Positions 48,520 to 56,021 of a stretch of DNA of 64,000 nt are shown here, piece by piece. The stretch is taken from contig CAWESU010000002.1 in assembly GCA_963811805.1 (NCBI GenBank), positions 248,001 to 312,000 of the forward strand, written 5' to 3'. The translations under genes were made by a program, and so were the position numbers. Every line of letters starts with the position of its first letter. Positions within the stretch are counted from its first letter, which is position 1. The notes beneath the pieces were generated by a model. The model had not been told where the DNA came from. It saw nothing but the letters and a program-made list of their open reading frames with translations, and did not search any database. The stretch is from DAHUXN01 sp963811805 (GTDB lineage Bacteria > Acidobacteriota > Terriglobia > Acidiferrales > UBA7541).

Positions 48520-49764
48520 ATGACGCAGGCACAACATTTGGACCCGACGCAGCGCAGCCGGGAATCTCGCGATTTTGAGACCGCCTTGCGCCGCAAAATC
48601 GTCGGGCAAGAAGAGGCCGTTCAGGCAGTTGTCGATCTTTATCAGGTCTTCCGCGCGGGACTGAATTCGCCAGGCCGTCCAGTGGGCAATCTGCTGTTTT
48701 TGGGCCCGACTGGCGCCGGCAAGACACGTGTGGTCGAAGCGACCGCCGAAGTCATCTTCGGTGACCCGCGGGCGGTCATCAAAGTGGACTGCGCTGAATT
48801 CCAGCACTCCCACGAAATCGCCAAGCTGATCGGCTCGCCTCCCGGATATTTGGGCCACCGCGAGACGCACCCGCTCATCACGCAGGAGGCCCTCTCCCAA
48901 TTTCATACCGAGAAGGTCAAGCTCTCATTTCTTCTCTTCGACGAAATCGAGAAAGCGTCCGACGCGCTGTGGCAATTGCTGCTGGGCATGCTTGACAAGG
49001 CCACGTTGACCCTCGGCGACAATCGTCGCGTGGACCTTTCGCAGACCATGATCTTCCTGACCTCCAACCTCGGCGGCTCGGAGATCACCGAACTGATGAC
49101 CGGCAAATTGGGGTTCGCGCCGGTGGCCGCCGCCGTGGACAGCCCCGCGCGCCTCGAACAGAAGATCGAGCGCACCGCTGCCGAAGCGGCGAAGCGGAAA
49201 TTCTCGCCGGAATTCATGAACCGCCTCGACAAAGTGGTCGTCTTTCATCCTTTGCGCGAGCCGCAGCTTGAGCAAATTCTCGACATCGAGTTGGGCATGG
49301 TGCAGCAGCGGGTGCTGGAAACCGCCAAAGGCAAGTTCCTGTTCCGGGTGACGCAGCCGGCACGCGAATTTCTCCTCAAAGAAGGCACGGACATGAAATA
49401 TGGCGCGCGCCATTTGAAGCGCGCCATCGAGCGCCATCTGGTTTATCCGCTCGCGAGTCTCCTCGCGACGGATCAGATCCGCCTCGGCGACGTGCTCTCG
49501 GTTGATTGGGACGGCTCTGCCGCGTGTTTAGTTTTCTGGAAGGAGGCGGAGGGCGCGCTGGTCACCGTCGAGCCCGCGCATCCGGGCCTCGCGGCTGCTG
49601 CGGCCGCCGATGAAGATGGGCACGGCCGCGAAATTCCCGCGACTCCGGCTGCGGCCGCCGCGGAGGCGCACGCTTACCCGACGCGTTCGCTACGCCCGGC
49701 CGCTCACCAGGCGCTACCCTCGGAAGAGGGCAAGGTCAGGACCACGCGCAAGGACCGCATCTAG
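48520..49764 (+). CDS. Single-ring ClpA/ClpB-D2-like AAA+ ATPase (414 aa)
   Basis: Corresponds to the second AAA+ module of Clp/Hsp100 unfoldases, without an N-domain or first ring. Walker A G-P-T-G-A-G-K-T, pore-loop G-Y-L-G, Walker B L-L-F-D-E-I-E-K-A, sensor 1 T-S-N-L-G-G, arginine-finger region F-M-N-R-L-D and sensor 2 G-A-R-H-L-K-R-A are present (residues about 60-330), followed by a C-terminal D2-small domain and an Ala/Glu-rich tail of about 80 residues. No ClpP-binding tripeptide loop of ClpX/ClpA type (I-G-F/L) was seen. It may be a dedicated unfoldase or assembly factor working with the preceding protein. Confidence 0.85.
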   Translation: MTQAQHLDPTQRSRESRDFETALRRKIVGQEEAVQAVVDLYQVFRAGLNSPGRPVGNLLFLGPTGAGKTRVVEATAEVIFGDPRAVIKVDCAEFQHSHEIAKLIGSPPGYLGHRETHPLITQEALSQFHTEKVKLSFLLFDEIEKASDALWQLLLGMLDKATLTLGDNRRVDLSQTMIFLTSNLGGSEITELMTGKLGFAPVAAAVDSPARLEQKIERTAAEAAKRKFSPEFMNRLDKVVVFHPLREPQLEQILDIELGMVQQRVLETAKGKFLFRVTQPAREFLLKEGTDMKYGARHLKRAIERHLVYPLASLLATDQIRLGDVLSVDWDGSAACLVFWKEAEGALVTVEPAHPGLAAAAAADEDGHGREIPATPAAAAAEAHAYPTRSLRPAAHQALPSEEGKVRTTRKDRI

Positions 49765-49805
49765 CATGGCTCGACGGCGCGGGTGATCCAGTAGGTGGTG
49801 CTGGA

Positions 49806-49887
49806 TCACCTCGCGACGCGAGAAGTTGGCTCGGTGAACTCCAGCCGATTGCCCCAGGGATCAAATCCCAACACGAAGCTCACGCAC
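49806..49887 (-). pseudogene. Fragment of a VOC/glyoxalase gene C-terminus
   Basis: Minus-strand frame reads V-S-F-V-L-G-F-D-P-W-G-N-R-L-E-F-T-E-P and a stop soon after, the typical end of a VOC-fold protein. An in-frame stop lies directly upstream and no N-terminal part exists. Confidence 0.55.
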
Positions 49888-49966
49888 CCTCAGAAAGACT
49901 ACAACGCCTACGCCGGTGCTTTCCGCGCCATCGTTCACTCTGTTAAATTTTCATTGTAGCTGCATC

Positions 49967-50425
49967 TCACCGGTCGTGTGGGCGCACCCCGGCGAGACGC
50001 GCTGCACCAGATCGGTTTATAGCCATTCGGCGAAGTTCATCAACGAAGGTGTCGACTGCGGCCGCCTCGATCGGCAGCGAAACAAGCGAGGACTGGACTG
50101 TGGGAGTTCTGGGCGCGGATGTGTGGAGCCTGGGATCAGATTGAATTTGTGAATCCACGTATGCATGCCCAGAGTGGTCGGTGCAGTAAAATCGCATGCG
50201 CACACCGCCGCCAGCATATTTTGGATCGAACGTGCCGAGAAAGATTTCGCGGTCGTCTGATATATTCTTCGGGAATCGAGACAGTTTTGCCGCGGCGTCG
50301 TCCAGCTCTCTATTTCCAGTGTAAATATCGGCTGTCCCGCCGAAAGTGCCGTTCCAAACGGAAACTCTGACCTCGATTATGTCTTGGTCTTCCCAACTGA
50401 CGCTAAACTGGATGCCAAGATCCAT
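49967..50425 (-). CDS. Hypothetical protein (152 aa)
   Basis: Function unknown. Frame opens higher, but M-D-L-G at 50425 is the likely start. Conserved-looking motifs: W-N-G-T-F-G-G-T-A-D-I-Y, G-T-F-D-P-K-Y-A-G-G-G-V, M-R-F-Y-C-T-D-H-S-G-H-A and L-P-I-E-A-A-A-V-D-T-F-V. I recall similar uncharacterised bacterial proteins with the F-Y-C-x-D-x-x-G-H-A core, which may be structural. It lies 43 bases upstream of the DinB gene start, in the same direction but with the opposite order of reading, so an operon is uncertain. Confidence 0.65.
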   Translation of the reverse strand: MDLGIQFSVSWEDQDIIEVRVSVWNGTFGGTADIYTGNRELDDAAAKLSRFPKNISDDREIFLGTFDPKYAGGGVRMRFYCTDHSGHAYVDSQIQSDPRLHTSAPRTPTVQSSLVSLPIEAAAVDTFVDELRRMAINRSGAARLAGVRPHDR

Positions 50426-50468
50426 TTGCGACCCTTTTGTATGATGACAGTAAACAATTTGGCTCGAG

Positions 50469-50972
50469 CTACGCCGCGGGTTCGTCCAGGCTTCCGCCGT
50501 AGATTGCGGGCACTTTCGCGCCCATCGCGCGCAGGTACGCGGCAAACTGTCCGCGATGATGTACTGTGTGGGAGAGCGCCATCTGCAGATAGATCACTCC
50601 GGGATAGTCAAATTTCCGCAGGAACGACATCGGCTGCGCGAGGTAATCGCCGCTGAGCTTCGACGCTTTCTTGAAATTCGCCTCGAATTGCTGGGAGTAC
50701 CACGCGGCCGCATCCGCGCCGGTTTTGATTTCATCCGGTACAGCGCTGCTCGCTGCAGCGTAGAATTCGCCCTGAAACACGGAATCGAGAAACCACATTT
50801 CGAGCGCTACCGTGTGCCAAGCCAGCTCCAGCGCGGTGCGCGACTTGGGATGAATCCGGTAGCCGGCCTTATCGTCCGGCAAGGCTGCGATCACTTTGGC
50901 GGTGATCTGCGATTCGTGCTGCATTCGCGAGAGCAAGTGGCTCGCGAGAACGGATGCTTCTGCGGGAGTCAT
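50469..50972 (-). CDS. DinB-family protein (167 aa)
   Basis: Four-helix-bundle DinB/YfiT-type protein with metal-binding His residues in W-H-T-V-A-L-E and H-T-V-H-H-R-G-Q. Members are thiol-dependent transferases or of unknown function and are often induced by DNA damage. The frame starts at 51110, but M-T-P-A-E at 50972 is the family start. Confidence 0.85.
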   Translation of the reverse strand: MTPAEASVLASHLLSRMQHESQITAKVIAALPDDKAGYRIHPKSRTALELAWHTVALEMWFLDSVFQGEFYAAASSAVPDEIKTGADAAAWYSQQFEANFKKASKLSGDYLAQPMSFLRKFDYPGVIYLQMALSHTVHHRGQFAAYLRAMGAKVPAIYGGSLDEPAA

Positions 50973-51146
50973 CAGCGTTCCTCTGCGCTCGGTCCTTTTG
51001 AACCGAGGTATAACCTCTAATGAGAGTGGCCGGGCTGATTGACTCCGAAGTATATACCATCGCCCGCCCTTGACAGGATGTGCGTTCCGGCATAGTTTCC
51101 CGGCAATCACGGGCTCAATTGTTCGCCAAAATTGCGAGGAGGAACG

Positions 51147-51350
51147 ATGGCCAGGCGCACGCGAAACCTAGGTGTAACCATTGTCCTGCTGGGAGTCGTG
51201 GGCTCGATTGGATTCGTGAACCTGGCGCAACGTCCGCGCTTCCAGGCGTTCCACACGGTTGACGTCATTCAACTTCTGGCCACGGGAATGTGCTACGGAA
51301 TGGCTCTGGCGGCAATTTTCTCGCTGGTTCGCAAGCGCGGAGCGGAATAA
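51147..51350 (+). CDS. Small membrane protein (67 aa)
   Basis: Two hydrophobic helices (about residues 8-24 and 41-60) with a basic N-terminus and K-R-G-A-E end. GAGGAGG lies just upstream of the ATG at 51147. Not recognised; converges on gcvPB with an 8-base gap. Confidence 0.7.
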   Translation: MARRTRNLGVTIVLLGVVGSIGFVNLAQRPRFQAFHTVDVIQLLATGMCYGMALAAIFSLVRKRGAE

Positions 51351-51358
51351 CGGCCCCT

Positions 51359-52939
51359 CTACACCGTCGGCACGACGGGAGTTTTGTCGTCAGGCGTGGC
51401 GGCCGCCTTCTGGGCGTCCTGATTTTGCCACGGCCTCCATCGCAGGATCGGCTTTCGCGCCGCGGCCACTTCGTCGAGCCTGCCGACGCGTGTCGCGTGC
51501 GGCGCGGTCTTCACGATATCTGGATTCGTCTCCGCCTCCGCCGCAATCGAGCGCATCGCATCGATAAATAAGTCGCACTCCTCTTTCGATTCCGATTCCG
51601 TGGGCTCGATCATCAGCGCGCCCGGCACAATCAGAGGAAACGCCGTGGTGTAGGGATGGAATCCGTAATCGATCAGCCGCTTCGCGATGTCCATGGTGTT
51701 CACGCCGTGCTTTTTCTGGCGCGCGTCGCTGAACACCACTTCGTGCATTGAGGGCAGGTTGTAAGGCAAATCGTACAAATCTTCCAGATGCTTGCGAATA
51801 TAGTTCGCGTTCAGCACCGCGTCTTCGGTGGCCTGGCGAATTCCCGGCCCGTACGCCAGCGTGTACGCCAGCGCGCGCAGCAGCACGCCAAAATTCCCGC
51901 AATAAGCACGCACGCGACCGATCGATTTCGGCCGGTCGTAATCGAGCGCGAATTTGCCGTCCCGTTCACTCACCACGGGGACGGGCAAAAACGGTTCTAG
52001 AATTTTCTTCACCGTCACCGGCCCTGCGCCCGGCCCGCCTCCGCCATGCGGCGTCGAAAACGTCTTGTGCAAATTCAAGTGCATCACGTCCACGCCGAAG
52101 TCGCCCGGTCGCGTCACGCCTGCGAGCGCATTCATGTTCGCGCCGTCCATATAGAGCAGCGCGCCGCGCGCGTGCAGAATTTCCGCGATCTCCGCGATGT
52201 TTTCTTCGTAGACGCCGATGGTCGAAGGATTGGTGATCATCAGCGCAGCGACTTCGTCGGTCACAAATTCGCGAAAGTGGGCGATGTCGATCTGTCCGCG
52301 CTCGTTGGACTTGATGTTTTGCACTTCGTAGCCCGCAATGACCACTGACGCAGGATTGGTCCCATGCGCCGAATCCGGAATCAGCACTTTCTTGCGCGCA
52401 TTGCCCTTGCTTTCGAGATACGCGCGAATCAGGAGCAGGCCCGTCAATTCGCCTTGCGCGCCGGCGACGGGTTCCAGCGAAGCGGCGTCCATGCCGGTGA
52501 TTTCCAACAAGCATTTCTGCAAATCGTGAATGATGCGCAAGCAGCCCTGCGAAACTTCATCTGGCTGCAGCGGATGCTCGGTCGCCAGCCCATCCAGCCG
52601 GGCAACGAATTCGTTTACGCGCGGGTTGTACTTCATGGTGCAGGAGCCCAGCGGATACATTCCCAAATCAATCGCGTAATTCCACGTCGAGAGCCGCGTG
52701 AAGTGGCGGATGACTTCAATTTCGCTCACTTCCGGGAAGCCGTGCACGGCGTCGCGCGCAAATTCCGCGCCCAGCGCCTTGGCGGGATCAATCGCGGGCA
52801 CATCCAGAGGCGGCAACTCCATCCCGCGCTTTCCACGCACGGACCTCTCGAAAATCAGCCCTTCGTTCTGGCTGACGTGCCGTCCCGCCTTCTTGATTCC
52901 CGTCGCTTCCATTTCCGCCGTCATGTCTTTCTGATCCAA
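51359..52939 (-). CDS. gcvPB: Glycine dehydrogenase (decarboxylating) subunit 2
   Basis: C-terminal half of the split P-protein, carrying the PLP site: L-N-L-H-K-T-F-S-T-P-H-G-G-G-G. Decarboxylates glycine together with subunit 1 and passes the aminomethyl group to GcvH. Start is either TTG at 52939 (GGGAG upstream) or ATG at 52924. It lies 19 bases after gcvPA, in the operon gcvT-gcvH-gcvPA-gcvPB. The L-protein (lpdA) is not in the window. Confidence 0.95.
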   Translation of the reverse strand: MDQKDMTAEMEATGIKKAGRHVSQNEGLIFERSVRGKRGMELPPLDVPAIDPAKALGAEFARDAVHGFPEVSEIEVIRHFTRLSTWNYAIDLGMYPLGSCTMKYNPRVNEFVARLDGLATEHPLQPDEVSQGCLRIIHDLQKCLLEITGMDAASLEPVAGAQGELTGLLLIRAYLESKGNARKKVLIPDSAHGTNPASVVIAGYEVQNIKSNERGQIDIAHFREFVTDEVAALMITNPSTIGVYEENIAEIAEILHARGALLYMDGANMNALAGVTRPGDFGVDVMHLNLHKTFSTPHGGGGPGAGPVTVKKILEPFLPVPVVSERDGKFALDYDRPKSIGRVRAYCGNFGVLLRALAYTLAYGPGIRQATEDAVLNANYIRKHLEDLYDLPYNLPSMHEVVFSDARQKKHGVNTMDIAKRLIDYGFHPYTTAFPLIVPGALMIEPTESESKEECDLFIDAMRSIAAEAETNPDIVKTAPHATRVGRLDEVAAARKPILRWRPWQNQDAQKAAATPDDKTPVVPTV

Positions 52940-52958
52940 CCCAAAATCTCCCGTTCGC

Positions 52959-54302
52959 TTAGTTCGCTGCCAGAATCTTTCGCAACGCCGCCGCGAACCG
53001 CTCGATCTCCACGCGTGGCATCATTTCCGTCACGCACACTAATCCGCGCCGCTCGCTCCTCGGATAATATTTTTCCAGCGCCAGCGGGCCTACGATCTTT
53101 TCCGCTAGCAGTTTTTCGTTGATCTGCCGCACCGGCCGCGGAAACTCCACCACAAATTCGTTGAATGTCGCGCCGGAGAAGGGAAGCGTGACGCCCGGAA
53201 CGCGCTGCAGCTCTTCCTGCGCGAACCGCGCCTTGGCCAGGTTCTGCGCCGCCAGTTCGCGCAACCCCTCTTTGCCGAGCAGGCACAGATGAATCGTCAC
53301 CACCAGCGCATAGAGCGCCTCGTTCGTGCAAATATTCGACGTGGCCTTCTCGCGGCGGATGTGCTGCTCGCGCGTCGCTAGAGTCAGGCAAAATCCGCGC
53401 CGTCCTTCGCCGTCGAGGGCCTCGCCCGCCAGCCGCCCGGGCATTTGCCGCACAAATTTCTCGCGTGTCGCAATCACGCCTACGAACGGCCCGCCATAGC
53501 TCGGCGGCACGCCGAAGCTCTGCGCCTCGAGCGCCACAATATCCGCCTCTTCCGGAGGCTTCACGATTCCGAGCGACACCGGCTCGGTGACGCAATCGAT
53601 CAGCAACGCGCCCGCTCCATGCGCGCGTTGCTCGATCGGCCCCAGCTTTTCCAGGACGCCGAAGAAATTCGGCGACTGCACCACCACCGCCGCCGCTTCA
53701 CCCAATGCCTCGGCGCGAATCGCATCCACGTCCGCCGCGCCATTCGCCGTGAATCCAAACTCCTCGACTCCAATTCCCAAATGTTTCGCGTACGTGGCCA
53801 GCACCTGCCGGTATTCCGGATGCACCGTGCTCGCCACCAGCACGCGATGCCGCCGCGTCAGCCGCTCGGCCATCAGCACCGCTTCGGTCAGCGCCGTCGA
53901 GCCGTCGTACATCGACGCGTTGGCCACTTCCTGGCCCGTCAGTTGCGACATCAGCGTCTGAAACTCGAAAATCGCTTGTAACGTGCCCTGCGAAATCTCC
54001 GCCTGATACGGGGTGTATGAGGTGAGGAACTCGCCGCGCTGCACGAGCGCATCGGTCACCACGCTTTTTAAGTGTTGATACACTCCCGCGCCCAGAAATG
54101 ACGTATAGCCGCGCGAATTCTCCGCCGCGCGCGCCTTGAAATAGTCGATGATCTCCATTTCGGAGAGCGGGCCCGGCAATTTCAGCGGCTCGCGCAATCT
54201 ATATTTTGCGGGAATCGTTTCGAACAGCGTTTCAATGGATTTCGCGCCGATGGCATCCAACATTTCCCGGCGCTCGGATTGGCTTTTGGGGAGGTAACGC
54301 AT
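52959..54302 (-). CDS. gcvPA: Glycine dehydrogenase (decarboxylating) subunit 1
   Basis: N-terminal half of the split P-protein (447 aa), with S-F-L-G-A-G-V-Y near residue 70, L-M-S-Q-L-T-G-Q-E-V-A-N and A-S-M-Y-D-G-S-T-A. It lacks the PLP lysine, which is in subunit 2. Its start overlaps the gcvH stop by one base (TGATG), implying coupling. Confidence 0.95.
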   Translation of the reverse strand: MRYLPKSQSERREMLDAIGAKSIETLFETIPAKYRLREPLKLPGPLSEMEIIDYFKARAAENSRGYTSFLGAGVYQHLKSVVTDALVQRGEFLTSYTPYQAEISQGTLQAIFEFQTLMSQLTGQEVANASMYDGSTALTEAVLMAERLTRRHRVLVASTVHPEYRQVLATYAKHLGIGVEEFGFTANGAADVDAIRAEALGEAAAVVVQSPNFFGVLEKLGPIEQRAHGAGALLIDCVTEPVSLGIVKPPEEADIVALEAQSFGVPPSYGGPFVGVIATREKFVRQMPGRLAGEALDGEGRRGFCLTLATREQHIRREKATSNICTNEALYALVVTIHLCLLGKEGLRELAAQNLAKARFAQEELQRVPGVTLPFSGATFNEFVVEFPRPVRQINEKLLAEKIVGPLALEKYYPRSERRGLVCVTEMMPRVEIERFAAALRKILAAN

Positions 54303-54700
54303 CAGGCCGTCTGTTCCTTCTCCTTCTCGGCGACGAATTCCGTGTACGCCTTCGCGTCCATCAGCTTCGATGCCTCGCTCGGATCCGCCAATTTAATTTT
54401 CACCAGCCACGCCGCGCGATGCGGATCCTGATTGATCTTCTCCGGCGCCGTCGACAATTCCGTATTCACTTCCGTCACTTCACCGCTCACTGGGCTGAAC
54501 ACTTCGCTCACCGCTTTCACCGATTCCACCGTGCCGAGCACGTCGCCGGCCTTCACTTTCGTGCCCACTTTGGGCAATTCGACGAACACCACGTCGCCCA
54601 GCGCGTGCTGCGCGTAGTCCGTGATGCCAATCGTCCCCGTCCCGCCGGTCACTTGAATCCACTCATGGTCCTTCGAATATCGAAAATCCGCTGGATACAT
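54302..54700 (-). CDS. gcvH: Glycine cleavage system H protein
   Basis: Lipoyl carrier of 132 residues; the lipoylated Lys is in V-E-S-V-K-A-V-S-E. G-I-T-D-Y-A-Q-H-A-L-G-D-V-V-F-V and F-S-P-V-S-G are typical. It shuttles the aminomethyl group between P, T and L proteins. Confidence 0.96.
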   Translation of the reverse strand: MYPADFRYSKDHEWIQVTGGTGTIGITDYAQHALGDVVFVELPKVGTKVKAGDVLGTVESVKAVSEVFSPVSGEVTEVNTELSTAPEKINQDPHRAAWLVKIKLADPSEASKLMDAKAYTEFVAEKEKEQTA

Positions 54701-54727
54701 CTTCCGCTCCTTCGCTGCGCTGCAAAT

Positions 54728-55849
54728 TTACTTCGCGCGTTTGTAAAACGGCACGCTGACAATCTTCGCCGCCGCCGTTTGCGCGCGCACCGCAACGCCA
54801 ATCTTCGTCCCGGGCTTGTTCACCGCCGGCGGCACGTACGCGAAGCCGATATTCTTCTTCAAAAACGGCGCCGGCCCTCCGCTCGTGACGCTTCCAATCG
54901 CACGTTCGCCGAGCAGCACTTCGTACCCGTCGCGTGCAATTAGCCGCGACTCCATCTCGAATCCCGCCAGCGTCCGCGTTACACCCGCAGCTTTCTGCTT
55001 CACCAGCGCATCGCGCCCCAGAAATTCGCCTTTATCGACCTTGCAAATCCACGCCAGATTCGCTTCCCACGGAGTCGTCGTGTCATCGATCTCGTGCCCA
55101 TAGAGCGCCATACCCGCTTCCAGGCGCAGCGTGTTTCGCGCGCCCAACCCGCACGCCATCACGCCCAAATCCTGCCCGGCATCCATCAGCCGGTCCCAAA
55201 GTTTCTCCGTAAACTCCGGCGCAAAATAAATTTCGAACCCATCCTCACCGGTATAGCCCGTCCGGGCGACGATGCAATGGACCTGGTCCACTTCGCCGCG
55301 CGTAAACCAATAATACCTGATCGCCTCGAGCGCTACATTCGTGAATCGCTGCAGCAACCGCAGCGCGCGCGGCCCTTGAATTGCCAATTGCGCGTAACGC
55401 CCGCCGGCGTTCTCCACTTCCGCGCCGAATTTCTTGTGCCCGCCATTGTGCTCGACGATGTGCGCGTAGTCGCCGTCTTGATTGCTCGCGTTCACGCACA
55501 AAAAATAGTGCGTGTCCGAAAACTTGTGCACGAGCAGATCGTCGACAAACGTTCCCTTGGCCGTCATCAGGCCCGAATAGTGCGCCTGGCCCACGGCCAG
55601 TTTCGCCGCGTCGTTGCACGTCACGTGCTGCACCAAGTCGAGCGCCCGCGCCCCGCGTATCTCGATCTCGCCCATGTGCGAAACGTCGAACAGCCCCACG
55701 CGCGTGCGCACCGCTTCATGCTCCGCCAGGATCCCCGCGTACTCCACCGGCATATCCCAGCCGCCGAAGTCCACCATCTTCGCGCCCATGCGCCGGTGCG
55801 TCGCGTTCAGGGAGGTCTTGCGCAATTCAGCTTTTGCGGGAGTACTCAC
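54728..55849 (-). CDS. gcvT: Glycine cleavage system aminomethyltransferase (T protein)
   Basis: Tetrahydrofolate-dependent enzyme (373 aa) releasing ammonia and forming methylene-THF. Motifs: V-D-F-G-G-W-D-M-P-V, F-D-V-S-H-M-G-E and the folate-site Y-T-G-E-D-G-F-E. First gene of the gcv operon. The 90-bp gap to the divergent GH2 gene is too short for, and shows no sign of, a glycine riboswitch. Confidence 0.96.
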   Translation of the reverse strand: MSTPAKAELRKTSLNATHRRMGAKMVDFGGWDMPVEYAGILAEHEAVRTRVGLFDVSHMGEIEIRGARALDLVQHVTCNDAAKLAVGQAHYSGLMTAKGTFVDDLLVHKFSDTHYFLCVNASNQDGDYAHIVEHNGGHKKFGAEVENAGGRYAQLAIQGPRALRLLQRFTNVALEAIRYYWFTRGEVDQVHCIVARTGYTGEDGFEIYFAPEFTEKLWDRLMDAGQDLGVMACGLGARNTLRLEAGMALYGHEIDDTTTPWEANLAWICKVDKGEFLGRDALVKQKAAGVTRTLAGFEMESRLIARDGYEVLLGERAIGSVTSGGPAPFLKKNIGFAYVPPAVNKPGTKIGVAVRAQTAAAKIVSVPFYKRAK

Positions 55850-56021
55850 GAAGACTCGGCTCGCTTATCTAGGGATGTCTGCGTACGGAAAATATTTTGT
55901 CGCCGCGCGAAACAACTGAAGCTAGCACGCACCCGCACACGTGTCAATAAACCTTCGAGGCGCACTTAACCTCACTATCTGCCGCGGCCTCGATTCAGGT
56001 AATATCGCCATCGCGATTCGC

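Noticed and set aside
55850..55940. Possible glycine riboswitch before gcvT
   Set aside because: The gap is only about 90 bases and no tandem glycine-aptamer core is visible.
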